Below, piece after piece: positions 8,650 to 16,963 of a stretch of DNA of 64,000 nt; position 1 is the first letter of the stretch; each line of letters begins with the position of its first letter. The position numbers and the translations under genes were made by a program. Location: NCBI RefSeq assembly GCF_016907255.1, contig NZ_JAFBBQ010000001.1, forward strand, positions 930,001 to 994,000, written 5' to 3'. A model generated the notes under the pieces. That model did not search any database. It saw only the letters and a list, made by a program, of their open reading frames with translations, and was not told the origin of the DNA. The stretch is from Microbacterium keratanolyticum. GTDB taxonomy: Bacteria > Actinomycetota > Actinomycetes > Actinomycetales > Microbacteriaceae.

Positions 8650-9485
8650 GAGCCTTCGCCTGCTCGCTGCGCCGCAGCATCCGCCCTCGCACGGAGCATC
8701 CGGCTGACACCCCACGCGCCTGCCGCGATCACCAGCACCACGATCAGGACGACGGAGTCGGGCACGCCGCGAGTCGCCTCGTACGCCCACCCTTCGACTT
8801 TGACCTGCGTCGAGGCCGAGAGCAGGCCGCCGAGCGAGGACGTGCCGCTCGTGACGAGCAGGAAGACACCCAAGGTCACCGTGAGCGCGCCGCCGACGAT
8901 ACCGGTCCACGTGTTGCGCCAGTGCCCGATCCGCACCTCGCGCGGGCGCACGAGCCGTCGCGCGATCGGCAAGCGTCCCCACACCAGCGCGAGGACGAGC
9001 AGCGGCAGCGCCATGCCCGCAGCGAAGAAGAGCAGCGTGACCCCGCCCATGATCGCGTTCCCGCTGACCGCGGCGACGGTGAGCACGGCTCCGAGGAGTG
9101 GACCCGCGCAGACACCGGCGAGGCCGTAGACGGTGCCGAGCGCGTACACCGAGACCGGTGTCGTGCTCTGCAGTCCCGCCCCGGAGCTCAGGAACGGCAG
9201 CGGGATGTTGAGCAGCATGAGCAGCCCGAGCACGATCACGATCACCGACGCGATCGTCACGAAGGTGAAGCGGTGCTCGTTCACGAACGCACCGAGCGTG
9301 CCCGCGAGCACGCCGAGAGGCACGAGGGTCGTGATGAGCCCGAGGTAGAAGAGCCCGGTACGGGCGATGAGTGTGCCGGGGCTCGTGAATGCATACGAGA
9401 AGAAGGCAGGCAGCAGCATCACCGAGCAGGGGCTGAGCAGGGTCAGGATGCCGCCGACAAACGCTCCCAGCAGTCCGATCTCCAT
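8646..9485 (-). CDS. ccdA: CcdA-like thiol-disulfide transmembrane protein
   Basis: The 279-residue membrane protein begins with GGILTLLSPCSVMLLPAFFS, the first conserved Pro-Cys helix of the CcdA/DsbD-beta family, and contains the second cysteine in YGLAGVCAGPLLGAVL. CcdA moves reducing electrons from cytosolic thioredoxin across the membrane. It starts 4 bp after the stop of the DsbA-like gene, forming a two-gene unit that would pass electrons to or from that partner. A long arginine- and serine-rich N-terminal extension of the frame is not real; the ATG at 9485 is used. Confidence 0.88.
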   Translation of the reverse strand: MEIGLLGAFVGGILTLLSPCSVMLLPAFFSYAFTSPGTLIARTGLFYLGLITTLVPLGVLAGTLGAFVNEHRFTFVTIASVIVIVLGLLMLLNIPLPFLSSGAGLQSTTPVSVYALGTVYGLAGVCAGPLLGAVLTVAAVSGNAIMGGVTLLFFAAGMALPLLVLALVWGRLPIARRLVRPREVRIGHWRNTWTGIVGGALTVTLGVFLLVTSGTSSLGGLLSASTQVKVEGWAYEATRGVPDSVVLIVVLVIAAGAWGVSRMLRARADAAAQRAGEGS

Positions 9486-9489
9486 CGGA

Positions 9490-10242
9490 TCAGCCCTTGC
9501 TGTCGACCGCGTTGTCGAGGAAGTCGCGGAAGATCGCGATCGGCTGCGCACCCGAGAGCGCCGTGCCGTCGGCGACGAAGAACGGGACAGCACTCACACC
9601 GAGCCGCTGCGCCTCGGCCGTGCTGGTCTGCACCGCGGTCCGCAGCGCGGGGTCGTCGAGGTCGGCGGTGAACTTTGCAATGTCAGGGATGCCGACCTCC
9701 TCTGCGAAGGCGATCAGCTTCTCACGAGGGAGCTCCGCATGACCGGTGCCCGGCGCCGCACCGAAGACCGCGTCCAGGTACTCGAAGTACATGTCCTGCG
9801 CGGCTGCCGCACGGGCAGCGACGGCCGCCGTCTCTGACTCCTCGCCGAAGAAGGACACGTCGTTGAGCTCGAGGCGCACCTTGCCGCTGTCGACGTACTC
9901 CTGAATCACGGTGGGAAGCGTGTCGCGGTGGACGGCGGCGCAGAACGGGCAGCGCATGTCGGTCCACTGCACGAGCACGACAGGAGCATCCACGTCACCG
10001 ATCGCCATGGGGTCGTCCGCGTCGCGGCGGATGTACGGCGCGTCCTGCGCGGCGCCTGCCGGGCTCTCGGCCGCCGCCGGCTTGTCCGCCAGCGGAGCCT
10101 TCTCCTGCCCCGATCCGGTGAGCTGCGCGATCACGACCATCGCAAGGAAAGCCACCAGCAGCGCCAGCCCGATCGTCAGGCGTCGGTAGAAAGTGACCTT
10201 CGACTGGAGTTCCTTGAGACCGGGCTCTGCGGGAGTGCTCAT
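9490..10242 (-). CDS. DsbA-family membrane-anchored thioredoxin-fold protein
   Basis: The 250-residue protein has a membrane anchor at about residues 22-42 (LTIGLALLVAFLAMVVIAQL), a low-complexity linker, then a DsbA/BdbD-type domain with the redox pair in DMRCPFCAAVH (about 95-98) and the cis-proline loop GVSAVPFF. It should oxidise or isomerise disulfides outside the membrane. It is followed after 4 bp by ccdA. The ATG at 10242 is preceded by a TATCCT hexamer at 6-nt spacing, inside an inverted repeat shared with the divergent GntR gene, which implies a leaderless mRNA under GntR control. Confidence 0.88.
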   Translation of the reverse strand: MSTPAEPGLKELQSKVTFYRRLTIGLALLVAFLAMVVIAQLTGSGQEKAPLADKPAAAESPAGAAQDAPYIRRDADDPMAIGDVDAPVVLVQWTDMRCPFCAAVHRDTLPTVIQEYVDSGKVRLELNDVSFFGEESETAAVAARAAAAQDMYFEYLDAVFGAAPGTGHAELPREKLIAFAEEVGIPDIAKFTADLDDPALRTAVQTSTAEAQRLGVSAVPFFVADGTALSGAQPIAIFRDFLDNAVDSKG

Positions 10243-10248
10243 GAATCT

Positions 10249-10298
10249 AGGATACAAGTGGCATTCTAGGAGCGCCCTTCACGCGCGACTTGTATCCT
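10249..10298. promoter_or_regulatory. divergent promoters on an 11-bp inverted repeat (GntR / dsbA-like)
   Basis: AGGATACAAGT (10249-10259) and ACTTGTATCCT (10288-10298) are perfect inverted copies 28 nt apart. Each copy contains TATCCT pointing outward, so each would be the -10 of one of the divergent genes: dsbA-like to the left (leaderless) and the GntR regulator to the right. The GntR protein encoded next door is the natural candidate to bind both arms (inference). Confidence 0.6.
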
Positions 10299-10327
10299 TG
10301 TCCCCTCTCACCCGGCGGAGGCGAACC

Positions 10328-11008
10328 GTGCACGACGCAGACTCCAGCGCATCAGCGCGGGCATATCGCAGCATCCGAGATGCGATCCTCGACGGCTCGT
10401 ACCCACCCGGCGACATGCTCGGCGAATCCTCTCTCGCCGCCTCACTGGAAATGAGCCGCACTCCCGTGCGCGCCGCACTCGCGCGATTGCAGGACGAGGG
10501 CTGGATCGTCATCTATCCCAAGCGCGGCGCGGTGGTGCAGGGACTCAGCGAACGCACGATCGTCGATCTCGACGACGCACGCCTCATCCTCGAATCCACC
10601 GCCGTCGGTCGCGCCCCCCAGCTTCTGCGCGAGCGCCTCGCCGATCGGCTGAAGGAATCGGTCGACGCGCAACGCGCTGCGTTCAGGCGTGGAGACGTGC
10701 GCGAGTTCGTCGAACTGACGATGCGATTCCACCGCGGCTTCGTCGAAGCCGGCGGCAACAGCGTGCTCCTGGAACTCTACGATCGCCTCGCCGACCGGCA
10801 GCGTTTCGTGCTCTTCGACGCCGGCGACCGGCTGCTCGATCGCTGCGCGGAAATCATCCAGGAGCACCTCGCGCTCACCGACCTCCTGCGCGCCGGCGAC
10901 GCCATCGGCTTCTCTGCGGCGCTGCGCACCCACATCTCAGAGGTCACCAACCCCGCGCGGCCGGTGCACGAGTTCGACGGTGTGACCACGTTTCCGCCCC
11001 TGACCTGA
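10328..11008 (+). CDS. GntR-family regulator with FCD domain
   Basis: The 226-residue protein has an N-terminal winged helix-turn-helix (YRSIRDAILDGSYPPGDMLG, SLAASLEMSRTPVRAALARL) and a C-terminal all-helical FCD ligand domain with metal-ligand candidates in RFHRGFVEAGGN and THISEVT. The GTG at 10328 is preceded by GGCGGAGG. Its divergent promoter carries inverted repeats shared with the DsbA/CcdA unit, so it may repress both itself and that unit. FCD regulators usually bind small carboxylates; the ligand here is not evident. Confidence 0.9.
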   Translation: MHDADSSASARAYRSIRDAILDGSYPPGDMLGESSLAASLEMSRTPVRAALARLQDEGWIVIYPKRGAVVQGLSERTIVDLDDARLILESTAVGRAPQLLRERLADRLKESVDAQRAAFRRGDVREFVELTMRFHRGFVEAGGNSVLLELYDRLADRQRFVLFDAGDRLLDRCAEIIQEHLALTDLLRAGDAIGFSAALRTHISEVTNPARPVHEFDGVTTFPPLT

Positions 11009-11022
11009 ACGAAGGAGAGACA

Positions 11023-11517
11023 ATGCCGAACATCAATGACTCCGACGGATCCGCAGACAACCCGATTGTCGTCCGCCCCATCATGCAGGCGGATGCGGGC
11101 CAGGTGCTGACGATCCAACGCGCGGCCTTCGTGTCCGAGGCGCTCATCTATGGCGACCCGAACCAGCCGGCCCTCACTCAGACGCTCGAACAGCTGGAAG
11201 CGGAGCTCCGAGACGCGAAGGGTTTCGTCGCTGTGCAGGGCGAGCGGGTTGTCGGGGCCGTCCGTGCGCGCGAGAACGAGGGGACACTGCAGATCGGACG
11301 CGTCGCGGTCGCCCCCGACCTGCAGGGCGAGGGCATCGGTCGCAGGCTTCTGGACGCGATCGAGAACGACACGGATTGCAGCGAGGCCGAGCTGTTCACC
11401 GGCAGCCTCAGCGAGGCGAACATCGAGCTCTACAAGGACTGCGGGTACCGCGAGGCGGAGCGCATCGAGCAGGGCGACGGCACTGCGCAGGTCTTCATGC
11501 GCAAGCGGCTCAGGTAG
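11023..11517 (+). CDS. GNAT family N-acetyltransferase
   Basis: The 164-residue protein has the GNAT core: IVVRPIMQADAGQVLTIQRA at the N-terminus and the acetyl-CoA pyrophosphate loop VAVAPDLQGEGIGRRLLDAI (about residues 105-124), ending with LYKDCGYREAERI. The substrate is not evident. It has GAAGGAGAG just upstream and follows the GntR gene by 14 bp, so it may be in the same transcript. Its 3' end overlaps the convergent kinase gene by 8 bp. Confidence 0.9.
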   Translation: MPNINDSDGSADNPIVVRPIMQADAGQVLTIQRAAFVSEALIYGDPNQPALTQTLEQLEAELRDAKGFVAVQGERVVGAVRARENEGTLQIGRVAVAPDLQGEGIGRRLLDAIENDTDCSEAELFTGSLSEANIELYKDCGYREAERIEQGDGTAQVFMRKRLR

Positions 11518-12418
11518 CGAGCCGCGTGATCCACTCCACGGAGGTGATCGCTTCGCGACGCTGAAACTCGCGAAGCGTCGTCATCCCGGGAGGCGCCGGC
11601 CAGCGGCATTTCTCGAACCAGGCTCCGGAGATCGCCGACAGCAGCGAGATCTGATCCTCCGTACGAGCACCGGCGAACACCCGGTGGTCGAGAAACGGGG
11701 TGACATCGGCGGCAGCATCCGCCACCTGCACATCCAGCAGGTACAGAAAGGCATCCACCCAGCCCGCACCCCTGCATGCCCAGGGCCAGTCGAGCAGGTG
11801 GGCGTGCCCCGCCGCATCGATGAGCATGTTGTCGGCACGGAGGTCGCCGTGGATCAGGCGATCGCCGGCGACCGCGGATGCGACGCGCTCCCCTGCGGCC
11901 CGGAGAAAGGCGAAATTGTCCTGGCACCAGGGCGTCGTGGTCTCGAGCAGCCCGTCCTCCTCGAGGCGTCCCCACGAGAGCGCATCGCCCGCGAGCTCGT
12001 CTCCGAGTGACGGAAGATCGGCGTCGGTCGACGAGGCGGTCAGCGCGGCGAGGGAATCGAGAACATGCCGGGTGTCCTCGGCAGAGGAACTCTGCGGATG
12101 CCTCCCCTCGACGTCCTCGATAACGAGAACAGTCCACTCGTCCTGCGTGAACGCATCCACGAGATGGGCAGCGGGGAGGTCGCGCGGAATCGCCCGCAGC
12201 ACCGCAGCCTCCCGCTGGTAGAGCTCGAACGTCCCTTCCGCGCTGGCCGATACGGCCTTGACGAAGAGCCGCTGGCCGTCGATGAACGACACCCGGGATG
12301 CCACGCCCGCCGAGAATCCTCCGCTCTGCGTCGTGGCTTCGTGAACCGGGGCTCCGGCGACCTGCTCGACGCGCTCGCGAATGTCGGAGGGAAGTTCTGC
12401 GAAGTCGAGGCGTGCCAT
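11510..12418 (-). CDS. APH-family phosphotransferase
   Basis: The 302-residue protein has a kinase-like fold: a nucleotide-binding lobe (QRLFVKAVSA, with Lys as ATP ligand), the catalytic loop LIHGDLRADNMLI and the metal site HLLDWPWACRG, with Trp after Asp where many family members have Phe-Asp-Trp. Aminoglycoside, choline and macrolide kinases share this pattern; substrate cannot be assigned. The ATG at 12418 is supported by TAGGCT at a 6-nt spacing (leaderless). Confidence 0.85.
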   Translation of the reverse strand: MARLDFAELPSDIRERVEQVAGAPVHEATTQSGGFSAGVASRVSFIDGQRLFVKAVSASAEGTFELYQREAAVLRAIPRDLPAAHLVDAFTQDEWTVLVIEDVEGRHPQSSSAEDTRHVLDSLAALTASSTDADLPSLGDELAGDALSWGRLEEDGLLETTTPWCQDNFAFLRAAGERVASAVAGDRLIHGDLRADNMLIDAAGHAHLLDWPWACRGAGWVDAFLYLLDVQVADAAADVTPFLDHRVFAGARTEDQISLLSAISGAWFEKCRWPAPPGMTTLREFQRREAITSVEWITRLAT

Positions 12419-12440
12419 CGAACGAGCCTATCCGCGCGCG

Positions 12441-13664
12441 TCAGACCCCCTGCGCGTCCAACCATTCCTCGAGTGCGATCAGCGCCAGGTAGGCGACAGT
12501 GCCGTGATCGGCGAGCGCGATCGGGTGGTAGGTCACATCCATCCCGTGCTCTCGCTGGGCCTGTGCGAACTGCTTCGTGCTGTCAGGGACCACTAGCTGA
12601 TCTTTCAACCCCTGGGCGACGAAGAGCGGGGCGTCGAAGGTCAGCGCCCCCGCCGAGTTCTCTCGCAGCAGCGTCGCCCATGGTTCTGTCGTCGTCGGGT
12701 CGGAGAGGAAGAACTTTCCCACGACGGGCTCGGCGATCTTGTGGAGCTCGTCCAGGTCGCTGAGCAGACAGAGCGCGTTCATCTCGGGAAGGATCTCGCG
12801 CGCCCCCGGGGTGAGGATTGTGGCGAGATCGGCGCCACGATCACGGTAGACGTCGGCGTATGACCGGAACGCGTACGAGCCGATCGTCGCGCCCGACACG
12901 TCATCGAGATGCGCCTGCATGAGCGAGCCCAGCTCCGCCGCCGGTGCTGCCACCGCCACCGCGTCGATGCGCAGCTCTGGCGCGTAGGTCGGCGCATACT
13001 CGGCGGCGAAGAGGGCCGCCTGACCCCCCTGCGAATGCCCCCAGAGGACTACGGATGCCCCCGCATCCGCCTCCTCGATCGCCCGCGCCGCCCGCACCGC
13101 GTCGAGCATGCTGTGCGCGGCGGTATCCCCGACGAGGTACGAATCGGGCCCCGCCACTCCCATGCCGACGTAGTCGGTCGCGACCACCGTGTAGCCGCGA
13201 TCCAGCAGCATCCGAAGCCCCTCGATGTCGAGGAACGGATCGAAACCTCGCGACGGTGCACAATCGCGGGCGGAGCCGGTCGTCGGATGTCCCCAGGCGA
13301 GCACCGTGCGTCCGCCATCGGGGGCGTCTCCGTTCGGAGTGATCACGACGCCGCTCGCGAGTTGCGGAGCACCGTTCACATCGGTCGTGCGATAGAGGAT
13401 GCGCCACGCCATGGCGTCGAACGGATGTCCCTGCAGCGGCTCGATCCGGACGATCGACCCGGGCTCACCGGCGACCTCGGCCGGTGCGTCGTAGAACTCG
13501 GCGAGTGCCTTCTGATCGAGCTGATCGCCGAACAGGCGGGGGCCGAATGCGACCGCGAGGATGCCGACGAGGGCGACGAGCGCGCACGCGATGATGAGGA
13601 ACGTGCGGCGAAGCCGTGGATGCGCGCGGGGCTTCTGAGCGGGACTCTCCGCCATCTCGTTCAT
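12441..13664 (-). CDS. secreted/anchored lipase, LIP family alpha/beta hydrolase
   Basis: The 407-residue protein starts with a positively charged N-terminus and a hydrophobic helix at about 21-42, either an uncleaved anchor or a signal. The rest matches the secretory lipase family: GHPTTGSARDCAPS near residue 126, the nucleophile elbow WGHSQGG with Ser211, a later Asp in QGLKDQLVVP and His in ALADHGTVAY. It should hydrolyse lipid esters outside the cell. The start at 13664 has AGGGA upstream; an alternative ATG is at 13655. Confidence 0.85.
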   Translation of the reverse strand: MNEMAESPAQKPRAHPRLRRTFLIIACALVALVGILAVAFGPRLFGDQLDQKALAEFYDAPAEVAGEPGSIVRIEPLQGHPFDAMAWRILYRTTDVNGAPQLASGVVITPNGDAPDGGRTVLAWGHPTTGSARDCAPSRGFDPFLDIEGLRMLLDRGYTVVATDYVGMGVAGPDSYLVGDTAAHSMLDAVRAARAIEEADAGASVVLWGHSQGGQAALFAAEYAPTYAPELRIDAVAVAAPAAELGSLMQAHLDDVSGATIGSYAFRSYADVYRDRGADLATILTPGAREILPEMNALCLLSDLDELHKIAEPVVGKFFLSDPTTTEPWATLLRENSAGALTFDAPLFVAQGLKDQLVVPDSTKQFAQAQREHGMDVTYHPIALADHGTVAYLALIALEEWLDAQGV

Positions 13665-13748
13665 CGCGCTGTCCCTGGCGAGTTCGGCCTCGCATTCGCG
13701 GTCATGGCGACTAACGTACGCAGATCCGCGGCGATGCAACAGATGCGA

Positions 13749-13955
13749 TCAGTCGTCGGTACGGAACCCGGCTGCCTTGTGCGTGCCATCGCAGAACGGC
13801 TTGATCGCAGAGAGACCGCAACGACAGAGTGCGAGCGTCTTTCGGTGCCGTTCGATCGGCTCGCCATCCGCGGTCTCCAGCTGCACGTCGCCCCGGACGA
13901 TCAGCGGCCCGTCGGGATACGCGGTGACCGTCGCGGGTTCGTGTCGCCCGCTCAC
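13749..13955 (-). CDS. CDGSH iron-sulfur domain protein
   Basis: The 68-residue protein contains the complete mitoNEET-type motif CRCGLSAIKPFCDGTH: C-x-C-x2-S-x3-P-x-C-D-G-T-H, which binds a 2Fe-2S cluster through three cysteines and one histidine. The start is a GTG at 13955 overlapping the stop of the upstream oxidase gene (GTGA), so the two are translationally coupled. This suggests the CDGSH protein passes electrons to or from the oxidase (inference). Confidence 0.9.
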   Translation of the reverse strand: MSGRHEPATVTAYPDGPLIVRGDVQLETADGEPIERHRKTLALCRCGLSAIKPFCDGTHKAAGFRTDD

Positions 13956-14992
13956 TGCGCCGCTCCTTCTCGCAGCGAGGAGGTTCCGCGCCGCCACGCG
14001 GTGAGGATGTGCTCCCCGACCGCACCGTCGATCGTCAGACATGCTGCGGCACCGAACATGATGTCGGCGAGCAGGTCGGGGCGTTCCTCGGCCAGTGCGC
14101 CGGCGAGATCACGAGCCGCGATCTGCTCGTGCACTGCATCCGCTTCCACATGCTCGTCGAAGTAGTCGGTGACATCCTCGCCGAAGCCCAGACGCCGCAG
14201 GCCATCTCCGTACAGCTTGTTCGGAATCGAGGAGGTCATCTCGAACGCCGCAAGATGGCCGACGATCGCCCCGATCAGCCGCCGGTTCAGCCCGAACATC
14301 GACATCATGTTGTGCGAGGCGAGAGTGATGGCAGGCACATCGTCGATGTAGGCGCCATAGGTGTCATCGAGGCCGGCGCCGCGAACCGCCTTCGCGAAGA
14401 TCTCCGCGTGCACCCGCTCCGGGCGTCCTCCGCCATACTCATCCGCCTGGATCTCGACCAGCGCCGCCTTCGGCCTGCCGGTCAGGCGCGGGATGGCCCA
14501 GGAGTGCGGATCCGCCTCGCGCAGCGTGTAGATCGACCGGTGGATGAAGAACTCCCGCGCCTGCTCGAGGGTTGCCTTCCTCGCCAGGTACCGGGAGAGG
14601 CTGGGCCCCGTGTCCCCGGCCACGAGAGCGAACAGCGCCCTGGCGACCGCATCCTCCGTCGGCTCGGGAAGCTCGGGCGGGGCAACCGCGGCCCGCAGAA
14701 CGCGCTCGAACTCACGCTCCAACCTCTGCCGTGCGCGGATCAGATCCGGGTCCCACTCCCGCCCGGCGTCGAGCCCGGGCAGCGAGCCGTACGCCGACGC
14801 GTAGAGCAGAAACAGGGCGAGCTGGATGTCGTCATCGCGAAGGATGTCACCGCAGCGCACCAGCGCCTCCTCGACAACCTCACCCAGTGCAGTGCGAGCA
14901 TCCGAGGTGAGTGCGTGGAGGACACTCTCGCTGAGCGCGCCACGCGGCGAGCACGGAACAGAGGTGGGATGGGCCAGGGCGATGTAAGTCAT
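13952..14992 (-). CDS. iron-containing redox enzyme, heme-oxygenase-like fold (HDO-type)
   Basis: The 346-residue protein has the features of the heme-oxygenase-like diiron family: a Glu in the helix KATLEQAREFFIHRS, ALVEIQADEYGGG then RVHAEIF, and a C-terminal FDEHVEADAVHEQIA helix, which together supply Glu, Asp and His ligands as in UndA-type non-heme iron oxygenases. It is coupled to a CDGSH electron carrier by a 4-bp overlap. Substrates of this family range from fatty acids to amino acids; none can be assigned here. Confidence 0.8.
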   Translation of the reverse strand: MTYIALAHPTSVPCSPRGALSESVLHALTSDARTALGEVVEEALVRCGDILRDDDIQLALFLLYASAYGSLPGLDAGREWDPDLIRARQRLEREFERVLRAAVAPPELPEPTEDAVARALFALVAGDTGPSLSRYLARKATLEQAREFFIHRSIYTLREADPHSWAIPRLTGRPKAALVEIQADEYGGGRPERVHAEIFAKAVRGAGLDDTYGAYIDDVPAITLASHNMMSMFGLNRRLIGAIVGHLAAFEMTSSIPNKLYGDGLRRLGFGEDVTDYFDEHVEADAVHEQIAARDLAGALAEERPDLLADIMFGAAACLTIDGAVGEHILTAWRRGTSSLREGAAQ

Positions 14993-15078
14993 GAGGCACG
15001 CTCCGTAGATGGACGAGGCCTCAGTCTCTCCGTGCAGCGCGGGGCGCGCGAGGGTCTTGACCCGACGAGCCCGCGGCG

Positions 15079-15540
15079 CTACGGCGCGGGCTGCGCTCCC
15101 TCGAGCCGGAAGAGCTCCATCGCGCCCGCCGGATAGAGCGGAAGCGCCTCGCCGTCATCCGCGAATGACCGCCACACGACAGGCACGATCTCACCATTGC
15201 TCTCTGTGAGGGTTGCACCGGCCTCCGCGGGTTCGGGGTCGAGGCGTCCGGTGTAGACGAAGACGATCTCGTGTCCGGCCTCGCCCTCGTATCGGAAGAT
15301 GTTCTCGACCACGCCGAGGTAGCGCAGGTCGCCGATCGTCGCCGAGAGTTCCTCCGCCACCTCGCGCTCAATGGCCGCGCGATGGGTCTCGCCGTGTTCG
15401 ACGCTGCCGCCGATGAGGCGGTGGAATCCGTTCGGGTTCTCTGCTGTGGGGACGTTGAGACTCACCGCGTGCGCGGAGCCCGCGGCATTCGGCGCTATGA
15501 GCATCGCCTTGACACGGATGCGGCTTCGATCGATCGACAC
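15079..15540 (-). CDS. NUDIX hydrolase
   Basis: The 153-residue protein contains a full Nudix box (GGSVEHGETHRAAIEREVAE and the following Glu-Leu), with the metal-binding REVAEE core, at about residues 44-66. Nudix enzymes hydrolyse nucleoside diphosphates linked to another moiety; substrate is unknown. It begins with GTG at 15540 and stands alone between the oxidase pair and a divergent hypothetical gene. Confidence 0.9.
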   Translation of the reverse strand: MSIDRSRIRVKAMLIAPNAAGSAHAVSLNVPTAENPNGFHRLIGGSVEHGETHRAAIEREVAEELSATIGDLRYLGVVENIFRYEGEAGHEIVFVYTGRLDPEPAEAGATLTESNGEIVPVVWRSFADDGEALPLYPAGAMELFRLEGAQPAP

Positions 15541-15659
15541 CCGGATACGCTACTCGACCGGTGCGCACACCCCGAGAGCTGCGCGATCCGCAACTCTGCG
15601 CTGCAGCAGCCGAGTTCGAATCTGTGAGCGCTCCCAGTGTTGGGGCGTACCGTCGGTTC

Positions 15660-16169
15660 ATGAACACACAATTGAAGATCGCAGGGCAGAGCCCTGAACC
15701 GCTGGGGCTGGGTTCCGTCCTCATCGGCTCGCTTCCCGCGACGCTGATGACCGAAGACGCCCCCGACCGCTACACCGTGGAAGCGGTGTTCACGCGCAAA
15801 GCCGATCGCGACGAAGTCGCCGCGATCCAAGGAAACGCAGTGCGCGCGCACCTGTCCGCGAAGGGATACTCCACCGTCGAACTGCACGTCGCAGACCGAC
15901 GACTTGAGATCGCGAACACCAACCTGGAAGAGCTGCGCGATGGACTGGCTGCAGTCATCGCCGACGAACTCTCCGAGATCAGCGCCGCCATCCAGTCGCG
16001 ACGTGAGATCACCGCCCATCGATTCCTTGCCGACTCGGTACGGGAGCAGACCCGCGTGGCCGCGGTCGCCGAACTGGCTGATGCGGTCGCGTTCGATCGA
16101 TCTCCGCAGTCCGACGACGAAGCTCGCATCGAAGACTGGGTCGAAGAAGGGGGCGCCGTCCGCACATAG
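15660..16169 (+). CDS. conserved hypothetical protein, 169 residues
   Basis: I do not recognise the family. The product is soluble, acidic, mostly helical, and has no signal peptide or membrane segment. The C-terminal half is rich in Glu and Ala and could form a helical bundle. The ATG at 15660 is supported by TACCGT at exactly 6 nt, the leaderless spacing. It is followed after 26 bp by the deleted desaturase gene. Confidence 0.7.
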   Translation: MNTQLKIAGQSPEPLGLGSVLIGSLPATLMTEDAPDRYTVEAVFTRKADRDEVAAIQGNAVRAHLSAKGYSTVELHVADRRLEIANTNLEELRDGLAAVIADELSEISAAIQSRREITAHRFLADSVREQTRVAAVAELADAVAFDRSPQSDDEARIEDWVEEGGAVRT

Positions 16170-16195
16170 GGCGACGCCTCAGAGACGAGGTCACC

Positions 16196-16786
16196 ATGGA
16201 CGGCATCCGTTCTACCGCCCACGCCCGCCCACGCGACGCGGTGTCGCGCGGGTCGAGCACGTTCACGGAGCTGGCTCAGCAGGTCCGCGAACGAGGACTG
16301 CTGCGCCGAAGGTACGGCTACTACTGGTCGAAACTCATCGGCGCACCGCTTGTTCTGGCATCCTGCCTTCTCGTTTTCGTCTGGATCGGAGACACATGGT
16401 GGCAGCTCTTGGGCGTGGCGTTCGCACCGAACCACAAGGGAATGCCGATCGTTCCGCGTGAGCTGACGCTGGACTTCCTTCGCCGCCAGGTGATGATGAG
16501 CCGCAACATCCGAGGCAACAGGGCGCTCGACATCGCGATGGGCGGGCTGAATTACCAGATCGAGCACCATCTCTTCCCGTCGATGCCGCGCCCGCACCTA
16601 CGACGCGCGGCACCCATGATCGCTGCGTACTGCCGCGAGCAAGGGGTGCCGTACACACAGGTGGGGCTCTTCGCCTCCTATGCAATCGTGATCCGTTACA
16701 TCAATCGCGTCGGGCTGGGCGAGCGAGATGTGTTCACCTGCCCGCTCGCCGATCAACGCAGCCACATCGGTGCTCTCACGACGTAG
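16196..16786 (+). pseudogene. fatty-acid desaturase with large in-frame internal deletion
   Basis: The 196-residue frame starts and ends like a full actinobacterial membrane desaturase (DesA3/acyl-CoA desaturase type, normally about 350-370 residues). The N-terminal part ends at residues 67-73 (DTWWQLL) and jumps directly into FAPNHKGMPIVPREL, a block normally near residue 250. The first two histidine boxes and most membrane helices are therefore missing; only the third box, NYQIEHHLFPSMP, remains. Two of the three iron-binding histidine clusters are needed for activity, so the product should be inactive. The reading frame itself is intact, so the deletion may be recent or the remnant may be retained. 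Confidence 0.8.
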
Positions 16787-16963
16787 AGACGACGGAAGGG
16801 ATGGCCTTACACCGCGCGTCGCGCGGGTGTACGCTCCAGATCAGAGGCATCACTTGGCTCTGGGAGGGTTGTTCCGGGGGATGCGCTCTGGTTGATAGGA
16901 ACTCTCGCCCCGCTGCTGCGACAACGCCGGTTCGGGTGGGGGTTCCTGTCCCTCAGGTCGACC

